A model generated the notes under the pieces. That model had not been told where the DNA came from. It ran no database searches and was given only the letters and a program-made list of their open reading frames with translations. Shown here one piece after another: positions 31,545 through 41,876 of a stretch of 64,000 nucleotides of DNA. The position numbers were made by a program, and so were the translations under genes. Position 1 is the first letter of the stretch, and each line of letters opens with the position of its first letter. Origin of the DNA: Mycobacterium sp. 852002-10029_SCH5224772 (GTDB lineage: Bacteria > Actinomycetota > Actinomycetes > Mycobacteriales > Mycobacteriaceae); the NCBI RefSeq assembly GCF_001667315.1, contig NZ_LZHT01000029.1:58343-122342 (forward strand), in the 5' to 3' direction.

Positions 31545-31846
31545 TGTAACGCCTTCTGGCTTCGGCAAATGGCAGCGCGTGCCTCGAGCGGGGGACTGCT
31601 ATTCCAAGTTCTACAACGCCCGGGACAAATTCGCAGAGGAATTAGGATTCGTCCCCTTAGGCTGGTCCTGGCGGTCGGCGCCGAGACCGTGCTGCCAGTC
31701 GACCGACGTCTCCACTCGCTAGGCCTGCCGGATACAACCGAGCTCGGCCGCTTCGTCTGCCAACCAACCCCGGCCACCACCCCGAGAAACTGCTCGTCGA
31801 CGACGCGGATGACGACGACTTGCCGCAGTCATTAATCTGATTGCTC
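31545..31846. other. Gene-free stretch between divergent genes
   Basis: 302 bp between the Pro-rich protein gene and the SixA-like gene. Two short overlapping plus-strand frames exist (to 31722 and 31835), but neither has a ribosome site or recognisable domain. Base composition is less GC-rich than the neighbours. TAATCT at 31833-31838 could be the -10 box of the SixA-like gene. Confidence 0.5.
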
Positions 31847-32350
31847 GTGACTGGCCAGCGCACCTTGCTGTTGATGCGGCATGCGAAGTCCGACTACCCG
31901 GCCGGGGTCGCCGACCACGACCGGCCGCTGGCCCCACGCGGCATCCGGCAGGCCGGGCTCGCCGGCGATTGGTTGCGCACCAATGCGCCCGCCATCGACG
32001 GCGTGCTGTGCTCCACGGCGACACGCACCCGGGAGACGTTGCTCAACACCGGCATTGACGCGCCGGTGCGATACAGCGAGCGCCTCTACGCCAGCACCCC
32101 CGGCACGTTGATCGACGAGATCAACACGGTGGACGACGCCGTCGGCACGCTGCTGGTCATCGGGCACGAACCGACGATGTCGACACTGGCGCTGGGGCTC
32201 AGCGGTGCCGGGGACACGAATATCGGTGCCGCCGAACGAATTTCGGCCAAGTTCCCCACGTCGGCGATCGCGGTGCTCGCCGTGCCGTGCGCGTGGAAAA
32301 AGGTGGAACTCGGCGTGGCCACGCTCATCGGCTTCGAGGTGCCGCGATGA
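31847..32350 (+). CDS. SixA-like phosphohistidine phosphatase
   Basis: 167 aa from GTG at 31847. The catalytic RHG-type motif is LLLMRHAKSDYP, followed by DRPLAPRGIRQA, STATRTRETL and LLVIGHEPTMS, whose His completes the phosphatase site. This small single-domain histidine phosphatase belongs to the SixA branch, which acts on phosphohistidine signalling proteins or small phosphates. TAATCT 8 nt before the GTG suggests a leaderless message. It converges with lprC at a 7-bp gap. Confidence 0.85.
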   Translation: MTGQRTLLLMRHAKSDYPAGVADHDRPLAPRGIRQAGLAGDWLRTNAPAIDGVLCSTATRTRETLLNTGIDAPVRYSERLYASTPGTLIDEINTVDDAVGTLLVIGHEPTMSTLALGLSGAGDTNIGAAERISAKFPTSAIAVLAVPCAWKKVELGVATLIGFEVPR

Positions 32351-32357
32351 GCCTCGA

Positions 32358-32930
32358 TCAGGAGTTGGTGGCCAGCGTCAGCTCCATCAGCTTGATGGCC
32401 TGCCCGCACGCATCGATACCCGGCGCCTGCGGGTTGACCCACCAGCCGACCACCCCGGCCGCATCGCTGGCCACGCCGCACGCGCCGTTGGCGTCGTCGG
32501 GACGCATCACGATTGAGTCGATCCCCGCGATCGGCCGCGACTCGACCTTGTACTTCAAGAACTCCGCGACCTTGCGCTCGTTACTCAGACTGCCCTGCTC
32601 GAACCAGAACCGGGTGATGTCGATCAGGCCGGCCGGATTGGCCGCCTGCCACCGGCAGATCGCGCCGACGAACGTGCTCTGGATGTCGAGCGGATCGGCG
32701 CCGACGGTCTTGGCCAGAATGTCGCTGGTCAAGACCTCACACTCCTTGAGCAGGTTCGGGTACTGCTGCTGGGAGTTGTTGTTGCGGGGCACGTTGCCGC
32801 CCGCCTTGACCGCGTTGCCCCCGATCGACCTGGAACACCCGGTCAGCGCCAGCAGCGCGGCCAGCAACACCGCTGCGGCGGCACGGGCAGTCGTCCTGCC
32901 CGGCGACCCGGCGCGCATCGAGGCCGTCAT
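32358..32930 (-). CDS. lprC: Lipoprotein LprC
   Basis: 190 aa from ATG at 32930. A signal peptide (TTARAAAAVLLAALLALTGC) ends in lipobox LTGC. The mature part carries a DUF3558-like fold with ECEVLTSDILAKTVGADP, ICRWQAANPAGLIDITRFWFEQG and CGVASDAAG segments containing paired Cys. It sits on the outer face of the membrane. The start overlaps the lprB stop (ATGA), so the two lipoproteins are co-translated. They share the domain, pointing to an old duplication. Confidence 0.88.
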   Translation of the reverse strand: MTASMRAGSPGRTTARAAAAVLLAALLALTGCSRSIGGNAVKAGGNVPRNNNSQQQYPNLLKECEVLTSDILAKTVGADPLDIQSTFVGAICRWQAANPAGLIDITRFWFEQGSLSNERKVAEFLKYKVESRPIAGIDSIVMRPDDANGACGVASDAAGVVGWWVNPQAPGIDACGQAIKLMELTLATNS

Positions 32931-33484
32931 TTCGAGTTCGCAATCGACTGACGAGCCAGTTCTTTCGCGATGTCGCACGGCGGCGGGAACGGCTTCTGAC
33001 TGAAGCTGATCGACCATTCGATGAAGTCGTCCTGAAACTGAATGCCTACTTCGCACAGCGAGTCACCCAGGTTGGGTTCGTTTCCGACGGCGATGAATCC
33101 GCCGTGGCCGTTGATGTTGATGTCGTCGACGCTGGCACGGGAGAGCTCCTCGGTCTTGCGTTCACGTCCGATCGGGCTACCGCGATACCAGGAGAAGGAG
33201 AAGTGGGGCCCGAGGATGCCGCCGCCGGCCAGCCACTGGCACCCGACGGAGTTGCGGGCGGTATTGATCAGTCCGGTCACCCTGGTGAGCTCCGCCACCG
33301 TCTGGTCGCTGATGCCGCCGCATTGCGGAAACATCGGCCCGTGGTTGCCTTGCCCTTTCTGCGGCGTCGACGACGCCGTCGCGCCGGGTTTGTTGCCGCC
33401 GGAATCGGAGCAGGCTGCCACCGCGGGAAACAGGATCGTCAATGCTGACGCCACAAGGGCCAGCGCCCTCGCGTTACGCCGCAC
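32927..33484 (-). CDS. lprB: Lipoprotein LprB
   Basis: 185 aa from GTG at 33484, with AGCAGGG upstream. The signal (RALALVASALTILFPAVAAC) ends in a lipobox-like VAAC. The mature domain is DUF3558-like: FPQCGGISDQTVAELTRVTGL, VGCQWLAGGGILGPHFSFSWYRG, DSLCEVGIQF and PPCDIAKELAR, with four Cys for two disulfides. Function is unknown. It forms an operon with lprC and diverges from the ABC exporter genes across 180 bp. Confidence 0.88.
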   Translation of the reverse strand: MRRNARALALVASALTILFPAVAACSDSGGNKPGATASSTPQKGQGNHGPMFPQCGGISDQTVAELTRVTGLINTARNSVGCQWLAGGGILGPHFSFSWYRGSPIGRERKTEELSRASVDDININGHGGFIAVGNEPNLGDSLCEVGIQFQDDFIEWSISFSQKPFPPPCDIAKELARQSIANSK

Positions 33485-33666
33485 CGCTACCCTGCTTCCG
33501 TTCCGCCCGCTGCTGGTCCACACGATGCACTGTAGCGGCAGCCCAGCGGGTCAACCACCGACGCGCCTGAGCAGGTATTTCGACGCCGCCAACGAGTGCG
33601 GTGCGCGCGTTGGCCATCCGGCGGTTGGCGGGGACGCCCGGCCCGACGGTGTGCGACAGTTACCCC

Positions 33667-35433
33667 ATGCTCCTGGCACTGCTGCGCCAGTACATCCAGC
33701 CGTACCGGCGGCTGGTCGCGGTGCTGATGGTGCTGCAGCTGATCAGCAACCTCGCCTCGCTCTACCTGCCGACCGTCAATGCCGCCATCATCGACGAGGG
33801 CGTCGCCAAGGGCGACACCACCACGATCGTCAGGCTCGGCATGGTGATGCTCGGGGCCACCGGATTGCAGGTGTTGTGCTCGGTCGGCGCGGTCTATTTC
33901 GGCTCCCGGACCGGAATGGGGTTTGGTCGCGACCTGCGCGGGGCGGTGTTCGAACACGTCGTCACCTTTTCCGAGCGCGAGAGCGCCCGATTCGGCGCGC
34001 CGACATTGCTGACACGCAGCACCAACGACGTGCGCCAAATCCAGTACCTGGTCCAGATAACGGGCACCGTGCTGGTGACGGCCCCGATCATGTGCCTCGG
34101 CGGAATCGTCATGGCCATCCACCAAGAGGCGGCGCTGACGTGGCTGCTGCTGGTCAGCGTGCCGATCATGGCGGTGACCAATTACTGGGTGATGTCGCAC
34201 ATGCTGCCCCTGTTCCGCAGAATGCAGGGGCTGATCGACGGCATCAACCGGGTGATGCGGGACCAGCTGGCCGGTGTTCGGGTGGTCCGGGCGTTCGCCC
34301 GGGAAGGTTTCGAGCGTGACCGCTTCGCGCGAGCCAACACCGCGTTGTCGAATACCGCACTGACCGCGGGCAACTGGCAGGCGTTGATGCTGCCGGTGAC
34401 CACGCTGACCATCAACGTGTCCAGCGTCGCACTGATCTGGTTCGGCGGGCTGCGCATCGATCGCGGCCAAATGCAGGTGGGCTCGTTGACCGCCTTCTTG
34501 GCGTACTTCACCCAGATCCTGATGGCGGTGTTGATGGCGACGATGACGTTGGTGGTGCTACCGCGCGCCGCGGTGTGCGCCGAACGGATTACCGAGGTGC
34601 TCTCCACCCGCCCGGCCGTCACCGACCCACCGAACCCGAAGTCTCCCCCGGGCCCGATCACCGGTGTGATCCGCCTGGACCGTGCGACTTTCACCTATCC
34701 GGGCGCCGACCGCCCAGTCCTGCAGGACATTTCGTTGACCGCCCGGCCCGGGACCACCACCGCGATCGTCGGCGGTACGGGTTCGGGAAAGTCGACGCTG
34801 GTCTCGCTGATCTGCCGGCTCTACGACGTCACCGGCGGAGCTGTCCTGGTCGACGGCATCGACGTCCGCGATTACCACACCGAGCGGCTGTGGTCGGCGA
34901 TCGGCCTGGTCCCCCAGCGCGGCTACCTCTTTTCCGGAACGGTCGCCGACAACCTGCGTTACGGCGCCGCCCCGGGACAGGTCATCACCGAGGCGGATAT
35001 GTGGGAGGCGTTACGGGTGGCCGACGCCGACGGGTTCGTGCGTGCACACGACGACGGGCTGCGCATGCGGGTGGCCCAGGGCGGCATCAACTTTTCCGGC
35101 GGGCAACGACAACGACTCGCCATCGCCCGGGCGGTGATACGTCACCCGGCCGTCTATCTGTTCGACGACTCGTTCGGCGCCCTCGATGTGCACACCGCCG
35201 CGCGGGTGCGCGCATCGTTGCAGCCGATATCGAGCCGGGCCACCGTCATTGTTGTCACCCAACGGGTTTCGACTGCCGCCCAGGCCGACCAGGTGATCGT
35301 CCTGGATGGTGGAAGGCTGGTCGGCGCCGGATCGCATGAGTCGCTGCTCACCGACTGCGCCACCTACGCGGAATTCGCCGATTCGCAAGCGGTGGGCGCC
35401 ATGCCATCGGGTCGAATCCGGGGCACGCAATGA
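33667..35433 (+). CDS. ABC exporter half-transporter with degenerate catalytic site (Rv1273c-type)
   Basis: 588 aa: six transmembrane segments (about 1-310), then an ATPase domain. Walker A is GGTGSGKST and the signature NFSGGQRQR is canonical, but Walker B reads [12 protein letters not shown], with Ser where the catalytic Glu should be. Such sites bind but hardly hydrolyse ATP. It overlaps by 4 nt with the next gene, and the two surely form a heterodimeric exporter. Drug or lipid efflux is possible; the substrate is unknown. Confidence 0.92.
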   Translation: MLLALLRQYIQPYRRLVAVLMVLQLISNLASLYLPTVNAAIIDEGVAKGDTTTIVRLGMVMLGATGLQVLCSVGAVYFGSRTGMGFGRDLRGAVFEHVVTFSERESARFGAPTLLTRSTNDVRQIQYLVQITGTVLVTAPIMCLGGIVMAIHQEAALTWLLLVSVPIMAVTNYWVMSHMLPLFRRMQGLIDGINRVMRDQLAGVRVVRAFAREGFERDRFARANTALSNTALTAGNWQALMLPVTTLTINVSSVALIWFGGLRIDRGQMQVGSLTAFLAYFTQILMAVLMATMTLVVLPRAAVCAERITEVLSTRPAVTDPPNPKSPPGPITGVIRLDRATFTYPGADRPVLQDISLTARPGTTTAIVGGTGSGKSTLVSLICRLYDVTGGAVLVDGIDVRDYHTERLWSAIGLVPQRGYLFSGTVADNLRYGAAPGQVITEADMWEALRVADADGFVRAHDDGLRMRVAQGGINFSGGQRQRLAIARAVIRHPAVYLFDDSFGALDVHTAARVRASLQPISSRATVIVVTQRVSTAAQADQVIVLDGGRLVGAGSHESLLTDCATYAEFADSQAVGAMPSGRIRGTQ

Positions 35434-37349
35434 CGCCGTCGACTCACGCCGCGACCCGCGGCGCGGCCCCGGCGCCGGCCGGGCGGTCTCGCGATTTCTG
35501 GGGTTCGGCCGCTCGCCTGGTGAAACAGCTTGCGCCGCAACGCAGGCTGAGCATCGCGGTGATCACGCTGGGCATCGTGGGCACGGCGATCGGCGTAATC
35601 GTTCCGCGGATCCTCGGCCATGCCACCGATTTGCTGTTCAACGGCGTCATCGGCCGCCAGCTCCCCGCCGGCATCAGCAAGGCGCAGGCCGTCGCCGCCG
35701 CGCGCAGCCGGGGTGCGGACACCTTCGCCGACCTGCTGTCCGGGATGAACGTGGTGCCGGGCCACGGTGTGGACTTCGACGCGGTCGCACGAACGCTGAC
35801 GCTGGCGCTGGTCTTCTATCTCGTTTCCTCGGTGTTGATCTGGGCGCAGGCCCGGCTGCTCAACCTCACCGTGCAGCGCACCATGGTGGCGCTGCGCCGC
35901 GATGTCGAGGACAAGATCCACCGGTTGCCGTTGTCGTACTTCGACGGACGCCAGCGCGGCGAACTGCTCAGCCGGGTCACCAACGACATCGACAACGTCC
36001 AATCGTCACTGTCGATGACGATCAGCCAGCTGCTGACGTCGGTTCTCACCGTGGTTGCGGTGCTGGCGATGATGCTGTCCATCTCGCCGCTGCTGGTCGG
36101 GATCACCGTGCTGACGGTGCCGCTGTCACTGCTGGCGACGCGGGCGATCGTGCGGCATTCTCAGCGCCTGTTCCTCGCCCAGTGGACGAGCATCGGACGC
36201 CTCAACGCCCATCTCGAAGAGACCTACAGCGGGTTCACCGTGGTCAAGACCTTCGGTCACCAGGCCGCCGCCCGCGAGCAGTTCCGCACCCTCAACGACG
36301 ACGTCTACCAGTCCAGTTTCGGCGCCCAGTTCTTCTCCGGGCTGGTGGCACCCGCGACGACGTTCATCGGCAACCTCGGCTACGTCGCCGTCGCCGTGGT
36401 GGGCGGCCTGCAGGTGGCCACCGGGCACATCACGCTGGGCAACATCCAGGCTTTCATTCAATATGTCCGGCAATTCAATTCGCCACTGAGCCAACTGGCC
36501 GGGATGTACAACACCCTGCAATCCGGGGTGGCCAGCGCCGAGCGGGTCTTCGCCCTGCTCGACGAGCCCGAAGAACCGCCGGACCCCGAGCCCGCGACGC
36601 GGCCCTCGCCCACCGGCACGGCCCCGCGGCCCGGTGGGCGCGTCGAATTCGTGCACGTCAGCTTCGCCTACCGGCCGGGCGCCCCAGTGATTGAAGACCT
36701 GTCGCTGGTGGTCGAACCGGGCAGCACGGTGGCGATCGTCGGACCGACCGGGGCCGGCAAGACCACGCTGGTGAACCTGCTGATGAGGTTCTATGACGTG
36801 GACGCCGGCCAGATCCTCATCGACGGGGTCGATATCACCACGATCGACCGGCATTCGCTGCGGTCGCGGATCGGCATGGTGCTGCAGGACACCTGGCTCT
36901 TCGACGGGACGATCGCGGAGAACATCGCCTACGGACGCCCCGAGGCCCGCGACGACGAGGTGGTAGCGGCCGCCGAGGCGGCCTACGTCGACCGGTTCGT
37001 ACGGTCCTTGCCGGCCGGTTACCACACCCGGGTCAGCGGCGACGGCGCCAACATCAGCGCCGGCGAAAAGCAACTCCTCACCATCGCGCGGGCGTTTCTC
37101 GCCCGCCCGCAGCTGCTGATCCTCGACGAGGCGACCAGCTCGGTCGATACCCGCACCGAATCCCTCATCCAGCACGCCATGTGTGATCTACGCCGCGACC
37201 GGACGAGTTTCATTATCGCGCACCGGCTTTCGACCATCCGCGATGCCGACCGGATCCTGGTGGTCGAGGCCGGCCGGATCGTCGAACAAGGCAACCACGC
37301 CGAACTGCTGGCCCGGCGCGGCGCCTATTACGCGATGACCCGGGCCTGA
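35430..37349 (+). CDS. ABC exporter half-transporter, catalytic partner (Rv1272c-type)
   Basis: 639 aa: N-terminal cytoplasmic part, six transmembrane segments (about 45-340) and an ATPase domain. Walker [10 protein letters not shown] and Walker [13 protein letters not shown] are intact with the catalytic Glu, but the signature is NISAGEKQL instead of SGGQ. Combined with its partner, the complex has one full site (this Walker A/B with the partner signature) and one degenerate site. The insertion [15 protein letters not shown] between helices 1 and 2 gives a larger extracellular loop. Confidence 0.92.
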   Translation: MTPSTHAATRGAAPAPAGRSRDFWGSAARLVKQLAPQRRLSIAVITLGIVGTAIGVIVPRILGHATDLLFNGVIGRQLPAGISKAQAVAAARSRGADTFADLLSGMNVVPGHGVDFDAVARTLTLALVFYLVSSVLIWAQARLLNLTVQRTMVALRRDVEDKIHRLPLSYFDGRQRGELLSRVTNDIDNVQSSLSMTISQLLTSVLTVVAVLAMMLSISPLLVGITVLTVPLSLLATRAIVRHSQRLFLAQWTSIGRLNAHLEETYSGFTVVKTFGHQAAAREQFRTLNDDVYQSSFGAQFFSGLVAPATTFIGNLGYVAVAVVGGLQVATGHITLGNIQAFIQYVRQFNSPLSQLAGMYNTLQSGVASAERVFALLDEPEEPPDPEPATRPSPTGTAPRPGGRVEFVHVSFAYRPGAPVIEDLSLVVEPGSTVAIVGPTGAGKTTLVNLLMRFYDVDAGQILIDGVDITTIDRHSLRSRIGMVLQDTWLFDGTIAENIAYGRPEARDDEVVAAAEAAYVDRFVRSLPAGYHTRVSGDGANISAGEKQLLTIARAFLARPQLLILDEATSSVDTRTESLIQHAMCDLRRDRTSFIIAHRLSTIRDADRILVVEAGRIVEQGNHAELLARRGAYYAMTRA

Positions 37350-37520
37350 CACCGAAAGCATCTGGCGCAGGTCAAGCGCGGCGATTGTGGCCGTTATCGT
37401 GCGCCGGGACGGGTGTGCGCTTACCGTCATGATTGCTCAGTCACGGGTCGCGATCGTGCGTCCGCCCACAACGCCGGCAGTAGGACCGGCGGGGCCGGGG
37501 TCGGGTTGGAAGGATGAGGA

Positions 37521-39290
37521 ATGAGCGACGAGCAGGCCTCACGGGCGGGGTCGATGTTCGGCCCCTACCACCTGAAGCGGCTGCTGGGCCGCGGTGGAAT
37601 GGGTGAGGTCTACGAGGCCGAACACACCGTCAAGGAGTGGACCGTGGCGGTCAAGCTTCTCTCCGAAACCTTCAGCCGAGACCCGGTCTTTCGCGAGCGG
37701 ATGAAACGCGAAGCCCGCACCGCGGGCCGTTTGCAGGAACCCCACGTGGTGCCCGTACACGACTACGGAGAAATCGACGGCCAGATCTTTTTGGAGATGC
37801 GTTTGATCGAGGGCACCGACCTGGACAGCGTGCTCAGACGCTTCGGCCCGCTTCCCCCGCCGCGCGCGGTCGCCATCATCACCCAGGTCGCCTCCGCACT
37901 CGATGCCGCCCACGCCGCCGGGGTCATGCACCGTGACGTCAAACCGCAAAACATCCTGGTCACCAGCGACGACTTCGCCTACCTCGTCGACTTTGGCATC
38001 GCCAGCGCCACCACCGACGAAAAACTCACCCAACTCGGCACCGCGGTCGGCACCTGGAAATACATGGCGCCAGAACGGTTTTCCGACGCCGAAGTCACCT
38101 ACCGCGCCGACATCTACGCCCTGGCGTGCGTGTTGTTCGAGTGCCTGACCGGGTCCCCGCCCTACCGTGCCGACAGCGCCGGCGTGCTGGTCTCCGCTCA
38201 CCTGATGGAGCCCATACCGGCGCCCAGTCAGCGGCGCCCGGATATCCCCAAAGCCTTCGATGCGGTGATCGCCCGCGGCATGGCCAAAAAGCCTGAGGAC
38301 CGCTACGCGAGCGCGGGTGACCTCGCGCGGGCCGCCAAGGAAGCGCTGAGCAACCCCGACCAAGACCGCGCCGCCACCATCTTGCGCCGCAGCCAAGACG
38401 CCGCGCTGCCGAGGCCCGACCATCCCGACCCCCGGCTGAACACCGCACCGGCGCCTCCCCAGCCGTATCAACCCGCTTTCAACACCCCACCGCCGTCGCC
38501 GTTCGCGGCACCGTATTACCAAGGCGGCAACGCCAACTGGGGCGGCCCGCCACCGCAGTTCGCCCCCTCGACGCCCTGGGGCCGGCCCCCACCCAAACCG
38601 CACCGCAACGTCTGGCCCGTCGTCGCGGCCGTCGCCGTGGTGGTCGTTCTCATCGCGAGCGGGGTGAGCGTCTGGCTCGTCATGCGGCCCAATCCGGAGC
38701 CGCCGCCTGCCGAACCCTTGGGGGCGGAGCGTCTCAGCGCCCTGCTGCTCCCTCCGTCCGACATCAATGCCGTGATGGGCTCATCGACGATGCAGCCGGG
38801 CAAACCCATTACGTCGACTGACAGTTCGTCGGTGACGGTGTCGGTGCCCGACTGCCAGGGTGCGCTCTACACGACCCAAGATCCGGTGTACGCGGGCACC
38901 GGTTACACATCGGTGAACGGGCTGGTGTCCTCCGAGCCGGGCGACAACTACGACCACTGGGTCAACCAGGCCGTCGTGCTGTTCCCGTCCGCCGACAAGG
39001 CCAAGAGCTTCCTGCAGACCTCGGTCGAGAAGTGGAAAGGCTGCGCCGAAAAGACGGTGACCGTCACGAACAAGACCAAGACCTATCGGTGGACGTTCGC
39101 TCAGGTTCAGGGCACTCCGCCGAAAATCACGCTGATGGACAGCCAGGAAGGCGCCGACGGCTGGGAGTGCCAGCGTGCACTGAGCGTGGCCAACAACGTG
39201 ATCGTCGACATCAACGCGTGCGGGTACCGCATCAGCGATCAAGGCGGCCGGATCGCGGACAAGATCGTCGCCAAAATCGACAACGAGTAG
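37521..39290 (+). CDS. PknH-type transmembrane serine/threonine protein kinase
   Basis: 589 aa. Kinase domain at about 14-280: GRGGMGEVY, Lys45, HRD with Asp139, DFG at 157-159 and an activation loop with Thr174/Thr178 (LGTAVGTWKYMAPE). A Pro-rich juxtamembrane linker (280-360) and one transmembrane helix (about 364-389) follow. The extracellular C-terminal sensor (390-589) has four Cys (DCQGA, GCAEK, ECQRA, ACGYR), as in the PknH ligand domain. A strong ribosome site (GGAAGGATGAGGA) precedes the ATG. In H37Rv, from memory, embR is adjacent to pknH; here it is not. Confidence 0.9.
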   Translation: MSDEQASRAGSMFGPYHLKRLLGRGGMGEVYEAEHTVKEWTVAVKLLSETFSRDPVFRERMKREARTAGRLQEPHVVPVHDYGEIDGQIFLEMRLIEGTDLDSVLRRFGPLPPPRAVAIITQVASALDAAHAAGVMHRDVKPQNILVTSDDFAYLVDFGIASATTDEKLTQLGTAVGTWKYMAPERFSDAEVTYRADIYALACVLFECLTGSPPYRADSAGVLVSAHLMEPIPAPSQRRPDIPKAFDAVIARGMAKKPEDRYASAGDLARAAKEALSNPDQDRAATILRRSQDAALPRPDHPDPRLNTAPAPPQPYQPAFNTPPPSPFAAPYYQGGNANWGGPPPQFAPSTPWGRPPPKPHRNVWPVVAAVAVVVVLIASGVSVWLVMRPNPEPPPAEPLGAERLSALLLPPSDINAVMGSSTMQPGKPITSTDSSSVTVSVPDCQGALYTTQDPVYAGTGYTSVNGLVSSEPGDNYDHWVNQAVVLFPSADKAKSFLQTSVEKWKGCAEKTVTVTNKTKTYRWTFAQVQGTPPKITLMDSQEGADGWECQRALSVANNVIVDINACGYRISDQGGRIADKIVAKIDNE

Positions 39291-39333
39291 CCGGGCTCTT
39301 ACGCGCCAATGCCGTTGGAGCGCTGCGACATTG

Positions 39334-39918
39334 CTACGACGGCAGATCGGGACCCTGCGCGCGCAGGTCGTCGACTGCCGTCATCGCGTCGCGCAATTTG
39401 GCCAGCCACTCCTCGGCATGTTCACCGACCAGCTTCACCGACCACGCCAGCGCGTCGGCGCGTGACCGGGCGACACCGGCATCGACCAACGTGTCGAGTA
39501 CCTGGCGTTCCGGTTGCTTGAGCCGGGTCATGACCGGTACTGCGATGTGGGTGAACAGGATTCGCTCTGTACCCGTTGCGGAGGCGACCTCGACCCCCCA
39601 GGAAACCTTGCGTCCGTAGCGATCCTGAGCTTCGTCGGCGATATGCATGCGCTCGGACCGCGTTTCCTCGCGGAATCGTGACGCGCGCCCGGCCGCGCGG
39701 GCCTCGCTCTCTTCACTTTCGGAGTTCGCCGCGTCCGCGAGCTTTCCGACGACGGTGATCTCTTCGCGGTCGACGGTCACCGTGGGGTCGCCGTCGAACC
39801 ACTTTTCGGGAAGACGCCCGGCGAACCATTCCGCGGCGTCACTGGCGTCGGGCTGCTGGGCTTGCTGCCAGCCTCCGGGGCGGCCGTATCGCCGCCCGTG
39901 TGCATGATGGGCTTTCAT
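39334..39918 (-). CDS. Rv1265-like conserved protein
   Basis: 194 aa from ATG at 39918. Position next to the adenylyl cyclase and lack of another known domain point to the Rv1265 family, which in M. tuberculosis is reported as a cAMP-responsive, macrophage-induced gene. The protein has a central segment ERILFTHIAVPVMTRLKQPERQVLDTLVDAGVARSRADALAWSVKLVG, which could form a helix-rich DNA- or protein-binding part. An AT-rich tandem repeat covers its translation start, suggesting tight control. Confidence 0.7.
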   Translation of the reverse strand: MKAHHAHGRRYGRPGGWQQAQQPDASDAAEWFAGRLPEKWFDGDPTVTVDREEITVVGKLADAANSESEESEARAAGRASRFREETRSERMHIADEAQDRYGRKVSWGVEVASATGTERILFTHIAVPVMTRLKQPERQVLDTLVDAGVARSRADALAWSVKLVGEHAEEWLAKLRDAMTAVDDLRAQGPDLPS

Positions 39919-39932
39919 GATTACATAATTAC
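39917..39932 (-). promoter_or_regulatory. Tandem AT-rich 8-mers at the start of the Rv1265-like gene
   Basis: On the coding strand GTAATTAT is followed directly by GTAATCAT, 7 of 8 identical, ending inside the ATG. The two copies lie where a -10 box or repressor site would control a leaderless or short-leader message. Confidence 0.4.
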
Positions 39933-40206
39933 ACCGTTGCACTAGTTACGGAACCCTGTTCACCGGCAGCGAAAAGACGGCCGGCACCGATCTCATCCCT
40001 GACCCGGAAACCCGTTGATCCGGGCTGTTCGACGGCGTATTTTGGGTGACGAAGCAGGCCCGGGAAGCGACCGATTCGAAGTGCCGGAACACGGGGTAGG
40101 AATCCGGCCGCGTAGGACACGCGTAAGACGGAGTCAGACGCCCCCAGGAGGCGCACCGGGCCTGCCCATATCGACAGACGCCACCCATTCGCCGCGCCAG
40201 CGGCGG

Positions 40207-41331
40207 TCAGTCGCCGCCGTCGCCCCGCCGGATGCGAAACAGCTTGACCTCGCCCTTGATGCCCTTGAGTCGGCGGGCACCGGCGAACGACCCCGAAAAC
40301 TCACCGCGCTCCCCGATGACGTCCCACACCGAATCCGCCACCACGACCGTGCCCGGGCGCGCCACGCTGGTGACACGGCTCGCCACGTTGACCGGGCTGC
40401 CGAACCAATCGCCGGCCCGGCTCACCGCCATGCCGGAGGCCACCCCCGCCCGCAACCGGGGAAAGTCGTTGTCGGAATCGACCGCATCGACGAGCTTCAC
40501 GACCACATCGAGCAACGGATGCGGGTCGGAGCACACGAACATCACCGCGTCGCCGATGGTCTTGATGAAACGCACCGGAGGAACGGTCATGTCGCGGGCG
40601 AGGATGGCCAGCCGGTTGGCCAGGTGCCCCAGCTCTTCGGGCGTGACCGCCTCGCCTATTCGAGTGAATCCGACCAGGTCGGCGAAGGCAACGCTGATCT
40701 GGCGCGCCCCCGGGAGCGGCTTGCCGGCGGCGCGCTCCGCGGCGTTGACCGCTTCGGTCTCCATCATGTGGCGCAGCTGCATGAACAACATGTGCTGGAT
40801 CATCGGGCCGAGCATGGGCGCGATTTCGGTCACCAAAGCCTTTGAGGCCTGCGCGATTTCGAGCTCAGTGGCACCCGGGCGCATGATCGCCGACAGCGCG
40901 GAGTACCTCATGACTTCGGCGGTCCGAGACAGACCTTCGGCCAGCACCTGGACCACCAGAATTACGTGCTCGGGATCCAGTCCCACCTCGACGAAACGCT
41001 GGCTGAAGGCGGCGGCCTCACCGTCGGCGCGCATGTGAACAGCCGCGTCGGGGTCGTCGACCCGGACCAGGCCGATGGCGCGCTGCACTCGCTGCAGCAG
41101 CCCCAGGTCGATGCCGTGGGTCTCGCTGATCTCCCGGGTCGACACGTACGTGCCATCGTCTCCGATGATGTGGCGGGTGGCCAGCAACAGAGGCGGATTT
41201 GTCGTCCGGATCTCCTCGGCGGTGATGCCCTGCTCGAGCAGCCACTTCACGAGCTCGGCCCGTTCCGTGCGCGCCGTGCCCTCCAGCCCTTCGAGCAGGT
41301 CGTCGATGGTGTGGTCGTCCCGGTCGTGCAC
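40207..41331 (-). CDS. Class III adenylyl cyclase with N-terminal autoinhibitory domain (Rv1264-type)
   Basis: 374 aa from GTG at 41331; TTG at 41346 is an alternative. Residues 1-200 match the Rv1264 regulatory module ([27 protein letters not shown]...), known in M. tuberculosis to make the enzyme pH-sensitive. The catalytic domain shows the metal Asp in [10 protein letters not shown], the KTIGDAVM segment with substrate-binding Lys and second metal Asp, and the transition-state Asn/Arg in [11 protein letters not shown]. It makes cAMP in the cytoplasm, and the neighbouring Rv1265-like gene may be a target. Confidence 0.92.
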   Translation of the reverse strand: MHDRDDHTIDDLLEGLEGTARTERAELVKWLLEQGITAEEIRTTNPPLLLATRHIIGDDGTYVSTREISETHGIDLGLLQRVQRAIGLVRVDDPDAAVHMRADGEAAAFSQRFVEVGLDPEHVILVVQVLAEGLSRTAEVMRYSALSAIMRPGATELEIAQASKALVTEIAPMLGPMIQHMLFMQLRHMMETEAVNAAERAAGKPLPGARQISVAFADLVGFTRIGEAVTPEELGHLANRLAILARDMTVPPVRFIKTIGDAVMFVCSDPHPLLDVVVKLVDAVDSDNDFPRLRAGVASGMAVSRAGDWFGSPVNVASRVTSVARPGTVVVADSVWDVIGERGEFSGSFAGARRLKGIKGEVKLFRIRRGDGGD

Positions 41332-41370
41332 GTCGCCAACGTACAACGCCGGCACGCCATGATGTGAGGG

Positions 41371-41871
41371 ATGAGCACACCCCTGCTGCGGGGATTCCCG
41401 CCGATCATCGACGAGCGCGTCACAACGCTGATCCTGGGCTCGTTTCCCAGTACGCAATCACTGGTGGCGGGCCAGTACTACGCCAATCCGCGCAATGCGT
41501 TCTGGACGATCACCGGTGAGCTTTTCGGCTTCGAGGCGACCGCGCCCTACGACCGGCGTCTGGCGGAACTGCAATCCCACGGAATCGCCCTCTGGGATGT
41601 GCTGCACACGTGCCGGCGCAGCGGCAGCGCCGACGCGGCGATCGATCCGAAGACTCTGGTGGTCAACGATTTCGGCGAGCTGTTTGCCGACTACCCCGGC
41701 ATCACGGCGGTGTACTTCAACGGCGTCAAGGCCGCCGAGCTGTACCGCAGGCTGGCGTCAGCACCCGAAGAGATCCAGTACCACCGGCTGCCGTCGACCA
41801 GCCCGGCCCGCGCGATGCGGCCTGGTGACAAGCTCGCGGCGTGGGCCAGGGCTTTAGGCGCGGGCGCTTGA
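41371..41871 (+). CDS. Hypoxanthine/uracil-DNA glycosylase (UDG superfamily, HDG-like)
   Basis: 166 aa. Motif 1 is [26 protein letters not shown], with the Asn of [10 protein letters not shown] typical of UDG family 6 (hypoxanthine-DNA glycosylase), and motif 2 is LPSTSPARA. It removes deaminated bases such as hypoxanthine from DNA. It starts 39 bp from the adenylyl cyclase start and points the other way. A second uracil glycosylase (UdgB) is also in this window. No homologue is expected here in H37Rv. Confidence 0.85.
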   Translation: MSTPLLRGFPPIIDERVTTLILGSFPSTQSLVAGQYYANPRNAFWTITGELFGFEATAPYDRRLAELQSHGIALWDVLHTCRRSGSADAAIDPKTLVVNDFGELFADYPGITAVYFNGVKAAELYRRLASAPEEIQYHRLPSTSPARAMRPGDKLAAWARALGAGA

Positions 41872-41876
41872 CCCTC

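Noticed and set aside
31441..31835. Short open frames between the Pro-rich protein gene and the SixA-like gene
   Set aside because: No ribosome site, no domain, and they overlap one another in different frames.
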